A program made the translations under genes and the position numbers. A stretch of 64,000 nucleotides of DNA from Steroidobacteraceae bacterium. GTDB taxonomy: Bacteria > Pseudomonadota > Gammaproteobacteria > Steroidobacterales > Steroidobacteraceae. The stretch spans positions 17,648-81,647 of the forward strand of contig JAHCAM010000009.1 of assembly GCA_019634895.1 (NCBI GenBank), written 5' to 3'. Position 1 is the stretch's first letter. Every line of letters starts with the position of its first letter. This document shows positions 26,204 through 34,040 of the stretch, piece after piece. The notes under the pieces were generated by a model. That model saw nothing but the letters and a program-made list of their open reading frames with translations. It did no database searches and had not been told where the DNA came from.

Positions 26204-27438
26204 TGCTCGCCGCGCTGGCATTGGCCGCGGCGCCGGTGGATGTCGCGGTGCTGACGGTGGTGGCCGCCGATGGCGGCCGCCAGCCGCCGCAGCGCCAGGA
26301 ACTGCCGCAGGACGGCAGGGCGCAGACCACGACGCTGCAGTTGCCGCCGGGCGCGGCGCTCGAGATCGCCGGCGGCACGGGCCTCGTGCCCGAGCGGCTC
26401 GCGGGTTTCGGCGTCATCTACAGCAATGCCCGCGCGGTCGTGGTCGGCGCGGGCGGACAGCAGACGCTGGCCGACGGCGGCAACGATCCGGTCGGCGCTC
26501 ATGCGCTGGCGCCCGGCGAATGGGCGGGCGTGCGCGGCCGTTTCTGGACGCTGCTCGCGCGTTCCGCCGCGCCGCTGACGATCGATGCCCGCGAGGAAGC
26601 GCCCGACGCGCCGGTCGTCACCCTGCGCCCGGCCGGGCGGGAGCCGCTCTCGATCGAGCTTTACCTCGGCCCGGTCGCGAAGGACCAGCTGCGCGCCGTG
26701 GATCCCGCGCTCACGAACATGCTCTACGCCGTGCTGTGGGAGCCGTTGCGCTGGCTGTCCTTCGGCCTGCAGTGGCTCCTGGACCGCTGGCAGGACCTGG
26801 CGGGCGCGGCCTGGCTTGCGATCCTGCTGCTCTCGCTCACCGTCAAGCTGCTGATGGCGCCGCTGATCATGGTCGCCGAGCGCTGGCAGGCCGACGTCAA
26901 CCGCACGCGGAGCCTGCTCGAGCCCGAGCTTGCCGCAATCCGGCGCGAGTACAAGGGCGAGGAGGCGCACAACCGGACGCTCGCCGTGTACCGCAAGCAC
27001 GGCGTCAGCCATTTCTATACGTTCAAGAGCCTCGCGGGTTTCATGATCCAGATCCCGGTCTTCATCGCCGCCTTCGACATGCTCGGCGAGAACATCCGGC
27101 TGTCCGGCGAGAGTTTCCTCTGGATCGCCGACCTCGCCATGCCGGACCGGGCGGCCGCGCTGCCGTTCACGCTGCCGTTCTTCGGCGCGCACCTGAACCT
27201 GCTGCCGTTCGTGATGACGGCCTTCACGGTGCTGGCCGCGCGCTGGCAGGAGGACGCCTCGCTCGCCCCCGCGCTGCGCCATGGCCAGCGCCTGCGGCTG
27301 TACGCGATGGCGGGCCTGTTCCTGCTGCTGCTTTACACTTTCCCGGCCGGCATGGTGCTGTACTGGACCGCGAACAACTTCTGGCACCTGCTGCGCGTGG
27401 CCTTCGACCGCCTCGGGAGGCACAGGGCGCCATCGTGA
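26203..27438 (+). CDS. YidC/Oxa1-family insertase paralogue
   Basis: The protein has 411 residues from ATG 26203, overlapping the upstream stop by one base. A signal peptide and a short periplasmic beta domain (about 20-170) replace the larger P1 domain of housekeeping YidC (548 residues in E. coli). The insertase core follows: LLLSLTVKLLMAPLIM, where Lys stands at the conserved Arg of the hydrophilic groove, then GFMIQIPVFIAAFDML and LYTFPAGMVLYWTANNF. Standard yidC lies beside rnpA/rpmH, not in operons like this. A dedicated insertase for an operon protein, such as the YejM-like one, is the simplest reading. Confidence 0.87.
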   Translation: MLAALALAAAPVDVAVLTVVAADGGRQPPQRQELPQDGRAQTTTLQLPPGAALEIAGGTGLVPERLAGFGVIYSNARAVVVGAGGQQTLADGGNDPVGAHALAPGEWAGVRGRFWTLLARSAAPLTIDAREEAPDAPVVTLRPAGREPLSIELYLGPVAKDQLRAVDPALTNMLYAVLWEPLRWLSFGLQWLLDRWQDLAGAAWLAILLLSLTVKLLMAPLIMVAERWQADVNRTRSLLEPELAAIRREYKGEEAHNRTLAVYRKHGVSHFYTFKSLAGFMIQIPVFIAAFDMLGENIRLSGESFLWIADLAMPDRAAALPFTLPFFGAHLNLLPFVMTAFTVLAARWQEDASLAPALRHGQRLRLYAMAGLFLLLLYTFPAGMVLYWTANNFWHLLRVAFDRLGRHRAPS

Positions 27439-27629
27439 GCATCGTCGTTCCACTGCTCTACACCGCCGTCGGCATCGCGCTGTATCTGCTCGCGGACTGG
27501 ATCCTGCGGCAGCTGGAGGCCCGGGCCGGCCGGGTCTTCGAGCACCGCACGCTGGTCTTTTTCGGCCTGCTGTCGGCGCTGGCGCTCGGCACTTTCGCCG
27601 TGATCCGGGCCCTGCTGGCCGCGGATTGA
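27435..27629 (+). CDS. Small two-helix membrane protein ending the phosphonate operon
   Basis: This 64-residue protein starts at GTG 27435, overlapping the insertase stop (GTGA). Two hydrophobic helices (about 3-20 and 38-60) flank a short charged loop (RQLEARAGRVFEHR). No family is recognised. The overlap and amphipathic design support it as a real gene. Its stop codon lies within the FNR/DNR-type site of the next operon, so the two operons are packed end to start. Confidence 0.65.
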   Translation: MSIVVPLLYTAVGIALYLLADWILRQLEARAGRVFEHRTLVFFGLLSALALGTFAVIRALLAAD

Positions 27630-27639
27630 CCTGGATCAA
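27626..27639 (+). promoter_or_regulatory. FNR/DNR-type operator before the heme-copper reductase operon
   Basis: TTGACCTGGATCAA fits the CRP/FNR-superfamily consensus TTGAY-N4-RTCAA. A TGTAATAT element lies at 27663-27670. With a start near 27675-27677 the site centre would be at about -42 to -44, the class II activator position. Control by oxygen (FNR) or nitric oxide (DNR/NnrR) is expected. The regulator gene is not in the window. Confidence 0.7.
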
Positions 27640-27709
27640 GGCGGGTTCCCTGGCCGGCCGACTGTAATATCCTCCGGCGGCCGGCCTGGTGCCGGGAAAG
27701 GGGGTTCCC

Positions 27710-27871
27710 ATGGCCAGCGATCAGAAGGACCCGGACAAGGAGCGCGTGCCGTTCATGCAGCGGGTGCTCGACAACCCGTTCCTGCTGCTGTTCCTAGGGG
27801 TCACCATCCCGACCGTGCTCTACATCCTGTGGGGCGTCATGGAGCTGACCCAGATTCCCGTCGCGCCCTGA
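27710..27871 (+). CDS. Small single-helix subunit of the heme-copper reductase
   Basis: The protein has 53 residues from ATG 27710, with a GGGAAAGGGGG ribosome site upstream. One membrane helix (about 27-48; LLLFLGVTIPTVLYILWGVM) follows a charged N-terminus. Short one-helix subunits before subunit II are known in ba3-type enzymes (subunit IIa). Position and topology support this role here, though sequence alone is weak. It is the first gene after the FNR/DNR-type site. Confidence 0.75.
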   Translation: MASDQKDPDKERVPFMQRVLDNPFLLLFLGVTIPTVLYILWGVMELTQIPVAP

Positions 27872-27889
27872 TTCCGGGGAGAGAACGCC

Positions 27890-28441
27890 ATGGCGATCAC
27901 GCCTCCGACCGCAAGACTCTGGTGGAAGGAACCGGTCCACCGCACCGAGCTCGTCTGGATCATCGTGGCCTTCCTCTGGGGCCTGGTGATGTTCTTCATG
28001 ATGATCTGGTGGCACGCCACCGGCGAGCAGAACCTCGCGACCGAGACCTACCGCACCACGCCGAACGCGTTCTACGCCAAGACCGAGGCGATGGTGCAGC
28101 AGTACCGGGTGCGCGACGTGAACGGCATCCCGGTCGTGCGCCCGCCCGTGGGCAGCGACGTGTACATGATCGGGCGCATGTGGCTCTGGTACCCGGCGCT
28201 CGAGCTGGTGAAAGGCCAGACCTACCGGCTGCACCTGTCGGCGCTCGACCTGCAGCACGGCTTTTCGCTGCAGCCGGTCAACATCAACGTGCAGGTGCAC
28301 CCGGGCTACCAGCACGTGCTGACCATCACGCCGGACCAGGCCGGCGAGTTCTCCATCGTCTGCAATGAGTATTGCGGGCTCGGTCATCACACGATGCTCG
28401 GCAAGATCTACGTGACCGACGCCAGCGGGGTGACGCCATGA
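27890..28441 (+). CDS. Heme-copper reductase subunit II with CuA site
   Basis: The protein has 183 residues. One N-terminal helix (about 20-41) anchors a periplasmic cupredoxin domain. The binuclear CuA ligands are present: His123 (LQHGF), Cys158, Cys162, His166 and Met169 in CNEYCGLGHHTM. It should accept electrons from a soluble c-type cytochrome or possibly a HiPIP. The single helix and short length resemble ba3-type or sNOR (NorS) subunits rather than the two-helix aa3 type. It ends with an ATGA overlap into subunit I. Confidence 0.92.
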   Translation: MAITPPTARLWWKEPVHRTELVWIIVAFLWGLVMFFMMIWWHATGEQNLATETYRTTPNAFYAKTEAMVQQYRVRDVNGIPVVRPPVGSDVYMIGRMWLWYPALELVKGQTYRLHLSALDLQHGFSLQPVNINVQVHPGYQHVLTITPDQAGEFSIVCNEYCGLGHHTMLGKIYVTDASGVTP

Positions 28442-30120
28442 GCGAGGCAACCTTCCGCACCTGTCCGACCACCGGGCTCAAGGTGGACCTCAATGCACAG
28501 AAGCTCATCAAGGCGAACGCGGTCGCCGCCGTCGTGTTCCTCGCCATCGGCGGCTTGTTCGGGCTGACGGTCGCGCTGACCCGCTGGCCGGCCGTGCACC
28601 TGCTGCCGGCGGACTGGTTCTACCTGGCGCTGACCGCGCACGGCCTCGACGTGCTGCTGCTGTGGATCATCTTCTTCGAGATCGCGGTGCTGTACTTCGC
28701 GTCCTCGACGCTGCTGAACTGCCGGATCGCGGCGCCGCGCTGGGGCTGGGTCGCCTTCTGGATGATGCTGGCCGGCGGCCTCATCACCAACGTCGCCGTG
28801 CTGCAGGGGCAGTCCACGGTGATGTTCACGTCCTACCCGCCGATGATGGCGGCGCAGCACTTCTACCTCGGCCTGATCCTGTTCGCGGTGGGCGCGCTGG
28901 TCGCGGTCGGCATCTTCTTCGGCACGCTCGTCATCGCGCGCGAGGAGCGCACCTACGAGGGCTCGATCCCGCTGGTGACCTTCGGCGCGCTGACCGCGGC
29001 GATCATCGCCGTGTTCACGCTCGCCTCCGGCGCGGTGATCCTGATCCCGACCTGGCTGTGGAGCATGGGGCTGATCTCCACCATCGACCCGCTGATGTAC
29101 AAGCTGGTGTGGTGGGCGATGGGGCACTCCTCGCAGCAGATCAACGTCTCGGCGCACGTCGCCGTGTGGTACGCGATCGCGGCCATGCTGTTCGGGGCGC
29201 GGCCGCTGTCCGAGAAGGTGAGCCGCGGCGCCTTCCTCCTGTACATCCTGTTCCTGCAGCTCGCGAGCGCGCACCACCTGCTGGTCGAGCCGGGCCTGAG
29301 CTCGGAGTGGAAGGTGTTCAACACCAGCTACGCGATGTACCTCGCGGTGCTCGGCAGCATGATCCACGGGCTCACGGTGCCGGGCTCGATCGAGGCGGCG
29401 CAGCGCCGGCGCGGCTTCGACAAGGGCTTCTTCGAGTGGCTGCGCAAGGCGCCCTGGGGCAACCCGGCCTTCTCCGGCATGTTCATGTCGCTGGTGATGT
29501 TCGGCTTCCTGGGCGGCATCTCGGGCGTGGTGATGGGCACCGAGCAGATCAACATCATCATGCACAACACGCTGTACGTGCCCGGGCACTTCCACGGCAC
29601 CGTGGTCGCGGGCACCACGCTCGCGTTCATGGCGATCACCTACCTGCTGATCCCGCTGATCTTCCAGCGCGAGATCCGCTTCCCGCGGCTGGCGAAATGG
29701 CAGCCCTACCTGTTCGGGCTGGGCGTCGCCGGCATCTCGCTGTTCATGATGGGGGCGGGCACGCTCGGCGTCTCGCGGCGGCACTGGGACATCACCTTCG
29801 CCGACGCGCCGCTCGACTTCAGCTACCCGGAGGCCGCGTTCCTGATGCTGGCGCTGAACGGCCTCTCGGCGATCGCCGCCGCGCTCGGCGGGCTGTTCTA
29901 CGTCGTGGTGGTGGTGGCCTCGGTGTTCTTCGGCAGGAAGGTGGAAGGCAGGGTGGCGCTGGAAGCTCCGGCCGGCAAGTCGGCGGTCGCGAGCTACGGC
30001 AGTTCGGAGTCGCTCAAGATCCCCGGCACGCTGCTGCTGGTCGGGGTGTTCTTCGTCGCCTTCGTGCTGTACTACTTCGTCAACTGGAAGTACCTGTCCG
30101 ACATCTGGCCGATGCGCTGA
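28438..30120 (+). CDS. Heme-copper reductase catalytic subunit I, probably nitric oxide reductase (sNOR-like)
   Basis: The protein has 560 residues and about 13 helices. The six metal-ligand histidines are in place: His68 (TAHGLDVL), His230 (WWAMGH), His279-His280 (ASAHHLL), His384 and His386 (PGHFHGTV). The oxidase signature H-P-E-V-Y after His230 reads H-S-S-Q-Q, so the cross-linked tyrosine needed for O2 cleavage is Gln234. Loss of that tyrosine marks the NO-reductase branches of the superfamily. The order with CuA subunit II and senC resembles norSY-senC of Nitrosomonas. The FNR/DNR site and a hemerythrin nearby agree. Oxidase activity is not excluded. Confidence 0.82.
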   Translation: MSEATFRTCPTTGLKVDLNAQKLIKANAVAAVVFLAIGGLFGLTVALTRWPAVHLLPADWFYLALTAHGLDVLLLWIIFFEIAVLYFASSTLLNCRIAAPRWGWVAFWMMLAGGLITNVAVLQGQSTVMFTSYPPMMAAQHFYLGLILFAVGALVAVGIFFGTLVIAREERTYEGSIPLVTFGALTAAIIAVFTLASGAVILIPTWLWSMGLISTIDPLMYKLVWWAMGHSSQQINVSAHVAVWYAIAAMLFGARPLSEKVSRGAFLLYILFLQLASAHHLLVEPGLSSEWKVFNTSYAMYLAVLGSMIHGLTVPGSIEAAQRRRGFDKGFFEWLRKAPWGNPAFSGMFMSLVMFGFLGGISGVVMGTEQINIIMHNTLYVPGHFHGTVVAGTTLAFMAITYLLIPLIFQREIRFPRLAKWQPYLFGLGVAGISLFMMGAGTLGVSRRHWDITFADAPLDFSYPEAAFLMLALNGLSAIAAALGGLFYVVVVVASVFFGRKVEGRVALEAPAGKSAVASYGSSESLKIPGTLLLVGVFFVAFVLYYFVNWKYLSDIWPMR

Positions 30121-30122
30121 CG

Positions 30123-30950
30123 GTGAAGGTGGGCCCGCGCGCTGCCATCCTCGCGCCGCTGCTGCTCGCCGGGACCCTGGCGGCCCCGGCGGGGAGGGCA
30201 GCGGATCCGGTGGCCCCCGCGTTCGATGCGGGCACCGCGCTGGAAACGAGCCAGGCCGCGATCGGCCGGCAGCTGGGCGAGCGCGTGCTGACGGCCTCCG
30301 ACGGCAGCCGGGTCGCGATCTCGGACTTCCGCGGCAAGCCGCTGGTCATCAGCCCGATCTTCACGTCCTGCTACCACGTCTGCCCGACCACGACCAGCCA
30401 CCTGGCGCGCGTGGCGGGCATCGCCGCGGCGGTCGTCGGCGAGAACGCCTTCGCCGTGCTGACGGTGGGCTTCGACACCGCGAATGACACGCCCGCGCGC
30501 ATGCGCGAGTACGCCCGCGAGCGGCGCATCAGCTCGAAGCAGTGGACCTTCGCCAGCGGCGACGAGGCGACGGTCGCGGCGCTGATGGCCGACCTCGGAT
30601 TCATGTACCGGCCGACGGCCGCGGGCTTCGACCACCTGATCCAGGCCACGATCGTGGACCCCGAGGGCCGCGTGTACCGACAGGTGTATGGCCAGGAGTT
30701 CGAGGCGCCGCTGCTCGCGGACGGCATCAAGCGCCTGGTGACCGGCCAGCGCGCGGCCGAGTCGTCGCTGCCGGCGCTGCTCGAGAGCGTGCGGCTGATC
30801 TGCACCGTGTTCGACCCGAAGTCGGGCCGTTACCGCTTCGACTGGTCGATCGTGCTGTCCGCCGCGATCGGGCTGCTTTGCTTCAGCGCCGTCGCCGTGT
30901 TTATCTGGCGCTCGTGGCGGGACCTCAAGACCAAAGACCGCGCCGCGTGA
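30123..30950 (+). CDS. senC: Sco1/SenC copper chaperone
   Basis: This 275-residue protein starts at GTG 30123, two bases after the subunit I stop. A signal peptide or anchor (about 6-27) leads into a thioredoxin-like domain with the copper motif TSCYHVCP (Cys83, Cys87) and the third ligand His171 (GFDHL). An unusual extra helix at the C-terminus (about 240-262) makes it bitopic. Sco proteins load CuA in subunit II, and the gene position fits. Its stop overlaps the next start (GTGA). Confidence 0.92.
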   Translation: MKVGPRAAILAPLLLAGTLAAPAGRAADPVAPAFDAGTALETSQAAIGRQLGERVLTASDGSRVAISDFRGKPLVISPIFTSCYHVCPTTTSHLARVAGIAAAVVGENAFAVLTVGFDTANDTPARMREYARERRISSKQWTFASGDEATVAALMADLGFMYRPTAAGFDHLIQATIVDPEGRVYRQVYGQEFEAPLLADGIKRLVTGQRAAESSLPALLESVRLICTVFDPKSGRYRFDWSIVLSAAIGLLCFSAVAVFIWRSWRDLKTKDRAA

Positions 30951-33016
30951 GCCTGCGGGGCCTCCTTCGGGTGCCGTTCGACGGCCTCGACCGCTTCTGC
31001 GCGCGCGCCTTCCCGCCGGCCTGGAACCCGATGGCGCAGCTCGGCGCGATCGGCTGGTTCCTGTTCTGGATCGTCACGGTCAGCGGCATCTACCTGTACG
31101 TGTTCTTCGACACCGGCGTGGCCGGCACCTGGCGCTCGATCGAGGCGATCACGCACGACCAGTGGTGGGCCGGCGGCGTGATGCGCAGCCTGCACCGCTA
31201 CGCCTCCGACGCGATGGTGGTGATGGTGCTGGTGCACCTGTCGCGCGAATGGGCCATGGACCGCATGCGCGGCAACCACTGGTTCGCCTGGGCGACGGGC
31301 GTGCCGCTGATCCTGTTCATCTACGTCTGCGGCATCACCGGCTACTGGCTGGTCTGGGACGCGCGCGCGCAGTACGTGGCGGTCGCCAGCGCGCAGCTGC
31401 TCGACGCGCTGCCGATCTTCGGCGAGCCGATCGGGCGGAATTTCCTCGACCAGGCCTCGGTGTCGGACCGCTTCTTCACGCTGATGGTGTACCTGCACAT
31501 CGCCGCGCCGCTGTTGATGCTGCTGTTCATGTGGATCCACATCGCCCGCCACGCGCGCGCGAAGGTGGCGCCCGCGCGCGGGCTGGGCGCCGTGATCCTG
31601 TTGACGCTCACCGCGCTCTCGCTCGCCTGGCCCGCGCTCTCCGAGCCGCCGGCGGATCTCGACCGCATGCCGGAGGCGGTGCCGCTCGACTGGTTCTACC
31701 TCGGCGCCTATCCGGTGATGGAGAAGTGGGGCGCCGCGGCGGTGTGGCTCGGGCTCGCGGGCCTGTTCGCGCTCCTGTGGCTGCTGCCGTGGCTGCCGCC
31801 GCGGCGCACGCCGCCGGCCGCGAAGGTGGACCTCGGGAACTGCAACGGCTGCGCGCGCTGCTTCGCCGACTGTCCGTTCGGCGCGATCTCGCTGGCCCCG
31901 CGCAGCGACGGCCGCTCCTACGAGCAGGAGGCGGTGGTGCACCCCGAGCAGTGCATGGCCTGCGGGATCTGCGTCGGTTCCTGCCCGACCGCGACGCCGA
32001 TGCGCTCGGCGCCCGATTTCGTCGCCGGCATCGAGCTGCCGGACCGTCTGCTCGCCGCACTGCGGCGCGAGGTGCAGGCGGCGGCTTCCGGCCTCGCCGG
32101 CGACGACCGCGTGATCGTCTTCGCCTGCGAACACGGCGCGGCCGCGGACGCCGCCGGCGGCAATGCGGCCAGGATCGCGCTGCCCTGCGTCGGCATGCTG
32201 CCGCCGCCGTTCATGGACTGGATCCTGAGCCGCGGCCTGGCCGACGGCGTGATGCTCGCGGGCTGCGCCGCCGGCGACTGCCATTTCCGGCTCGGCGACC
32301 GCTGGACGGCGGAGCGCATCGCGGGACAGCGCGATCCCTGGCTGCGCGAGCGCGTGCCGCGCGAGCGCATCGGCGTGTCCTGGGCGGCGCGCGGCGACCG
32401 TGGGCAGCGCGAGGCTGATCTCGCCGCGTTCCGTGCACGGCTGCCCGCACTGCCGGCGATGGCGCGTGGCGAGAAGCGCGAGCGCGCGCCGGCGCGGCCG
32501 TTCGCGCGCCGTGCCTGGCCGAAGCCGCTGCAATGGGGCGCATGGGCGGGCGTGTTCGGGGCGCTCGCCTTCGGCACCGGCGCGCTCGCGAGCTGGCCGG
32601 ACCTGCGCCTGCTGCAGCCCGATGAGGCGGTGATCAGCCTGTCGCTGCGCCATGCGGCGCATACCAGGGTCGAGTGCCAGCCGCTGACGCCGGAAGAACT
32701 CATGAAGCTGAAGCCCAACATGCGCCGCCAGGTGGGATGCCCGCGCCAGCGCTGGCCGGTGTACGTGGAACTGCTGCGCGACGGGTTCGTGCTGTACCAG
32801 GGCCAGCACCAGCCTGCGGGACTGTGGAACGACGGGCCCTCGACCGTGCTCGAGCGTATCGTGGTGCCGGCCGGCCGCCAGGCGTTGACCGTACGGCTGC
32901 GCGACAGCGGCCGCGAACAGGGCTTCGACCACGAGCGGCGCATCGAGGCCGACCTCGCCCCGGCGCAGAATTTCGTCATCGAGTTCCGCGGCGGGCAGTG
33001 GAGCCTGAGGCCCTGA
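30947..33016 (+). CDS. Cytochrome b - 2x[4Fe-4S] ferredoxin - MvhD fusion membrane protein
   Basis: The protein has 689 residues from GTG 30947. The N-terminal cytochrome b domain (about 1-205) has the two bis-His heme pairs with bc1 spacing: His83/His97 and His184/His198. Two more helices follow. A ferredoxin domain (295-350) has two CxxCxxCxxxC sets (Cys299-309 and Cys336-346). Residues ~385-480 match the hydrogenase delta subunit MvhD, including FACEHG, LPCVG and GCAAGDCHFRLGDRW. A last helix (about 532-550) leads to a ~140-residue periplasmic domain. It could pass electrons between quinol, cytoplasmic iron-sulfur carriers and the reductase. Confidence 0.88.
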   Translation: MSLRGLLRVPFDGLDRFCARAFPPAWNPMAQLGAIGWFLFWIVTVSGIYLYVFFDTGVAGTWRSIEAITHDQWWAGGVMRSLHRYASDAMVVMVLVHLSREWAMDRMRGNHWFAWATGVPLILFIYVCGITGYWLVWDARAQYVAVASAQLLDALPIFGEPIGRNFLDQASVSDRFFTLMVYLHIAAPLLMLLFMWIHIARHARAKVAPARGLGAVILLTLTALSLAWPALSEPPADLDRMPEAVPLDWFYLGAYPVMEKWGAAAVWLGLAGLFALLWLLPWLPPRRTPPAAKVDLGNCNGCARCFADCPFGAISLAPRSDGRSYEQEAVVHPEQCMACGICVGSCPTATPMRSAPDFVAGIELPDRLLAALRREVQAAASGLAGDDRVIVFACEHGAAADAAGGNAARIALPCVGMLPPPFMDWILSRGLADGVMLAGCAAGDCHFRLGDRWTAERIAGQRDPWLRERVPRERIGVSWAARGDRGQREADLAAFRARLPALPAMARGEKRERAPARPFARRAWPKPLQWGAWAGVFGALAFGTGALASWPDLRLLQPDEAVISLSLRHAAHTRVECQPLTPEELMKLKPNMRRQVGCPRQRWPVYVELLRDGFVLYQGQHQPAGLWNDGPSTVLERIVVPAGRQALTVRLRDSGREQGFDHERRIEADLAPAQNFVIEFRGGQWSLRP

Positions 33017-33041
33017 GCCGCCGCGCGCAAAGGAGTCTGCG

Positions 33042-33449
33042 ATGGAACCGGCACTGATCGAATGGCGCGAGGATTTCCGCATCGGCCTGCCCGAGGTGGA
33101 CCAGGAGCATCGCGAGCTCATCGACGCGATCAACCGGCTGCATCGCGAGCTGGTCGTCGGCGCCTCGATCGGGCGCGTGACCGGCGCGCTCGGCGACATC
33201 CATGCCGCGATCTCCTCGCACTTCGCGCTGGAGGAGAAGGACATGCAGGCGCTGCATTACGCCGAGTTCGAGGCCCACAAGCGCGAGCACGAGCGGCTGC
33301 TCGACGAAATTCTCGACATCATCGACGACGTCACCGCTTCCGGCAGCTACGACCCGCAGGTCCTGTCGTCACGGCTCGCAGACTGGTTCACCGGGCACTT
33401 CAGGACTTTCGACGCCCGGCTGCACCGCTGGCTGGCGGCGCGGCACTAG
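33042..33449 (+). CDS. Bacteriohemerythrin
   Basis: The protein has 135 residues with a clear ribosome site (AAAGGAG). It is a four-helix O2/NO-binding di-iron protein: FRIGLPEVDQEHRELIDAINRLH carries the first ligands, HFALEEKDM the second, HKREHERLL the third, and WFTGHFRTFD the last. All expected His/Glu ligands are present. It is 26 bases after the cytochrome b fusion and likely in the same operon. NO or O2 delivery to the reductase, or oxygen sensing, is plausible. Confidence 0.93.
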   Translation: MEPALIEWREDFRIGLPEVDQEHRELIDAINRLHRELVVGASIGRVTGALGDIHAAISSHFALEEKDMQALHYAEFEAHKREHERLLDEILDIIDDVTASGSYDPQVLSSRLADWFTGHFRTFDARLHRWLAARH

Positions 33450-33457
33450 CCGGCGTG

Positions 33458-33988
33458 TCAGCTCTTGTTGTAGGGGTCGAAGCCGCCGAAGTCGTCCTTG
33501 CCCGGGCGGTCGCTGGTGCTTTCCCTGGCCTTGCGCCCGTCCGCCGCGGGGTTCACGAACTCCGCCTTGCCGTCCGCGCCGACGACCTTGCGCAGCACCA
33601 TGGTGCTGACCAGCGACAGCTCCTCGGCCTTGCGCAACGCATCTTCCGACAGCGGCGCGGCCATGTTGACGCCGCCGGCATGCGCTGGCTCCGGCACCTT
33701 GCCGGTCTCGGCGATGGACTTCAGTTCGTCATTGTCGACGATCTCGTAACGGCCCGTGGCGGTGTCGCGGGCCAGCAGGCCCTCCTTGCCGCTCGCCGCC
33801 AGGCGCCGGATCTCGACCTGGCTCTTGTCGTCGCCGGAGTTCAGGATCTTCTGCAGGGCCGTGGTCGATATCAGCTCGAGCTCGGCGTCTTCATCGACGC
33901 GCCCGACCCAGACGTTGCGGCCGCGATCGTCCTGGGCGACCCGCGATTGGCGCTTGATGCGCACGGTCCTGGTGTGGTCTTCGGCCAT
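33458..33988 (-). CDS. Conserved hypothetical protein, soluble, starts MAEDHTRTVRIKR
   Basis: The protein has 176 residues, highly charged, with no signal or membrane helix. Two repeats of a similar segment are visible: ELELISTTALQKIL at about 36-49 and ELSLVSTMVLRKVV at about 127-140. GKEGLLARDTATGRYEIVDNDEL in the middle is well ordered. The C-terminal ~30 residues are low-complexity. I believe similar proteins occur in other gammaproteobacteria without a known function. It lies on the opposite strand to its neighbours. Confidence 0.75.
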   Translation of the reverse strand: MAEDHTRTVRIKRQSRVAQDDRGRNVWVGRVDEDAELELISTTALQKILNSGDDKSQVEIRRLAASGKEGLLARDTATGRYEIVDNDELKSIAETGKVPEPAHAGGVNMAAPLSEDALRKAEELSLVSTMVLRKVVGADGKAEFVNPAADGRKARESTSDRPGKDDFGGFDPYNKS

Positions 33989-34040
33989 GCCCGATTATAG
34001 GATGACGGTGCACGCCATTGGCCAGCCCGGAGCCGCACAG

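Noticed and set aside
28438..30120. Plain cytochrome c oxidase (aa3 or cbb3) naming for subunit I
   Set aside because: The active-site Tyr motif is missing after the CuB His, and there is no CcoO/CcoP partner as in cbb3.
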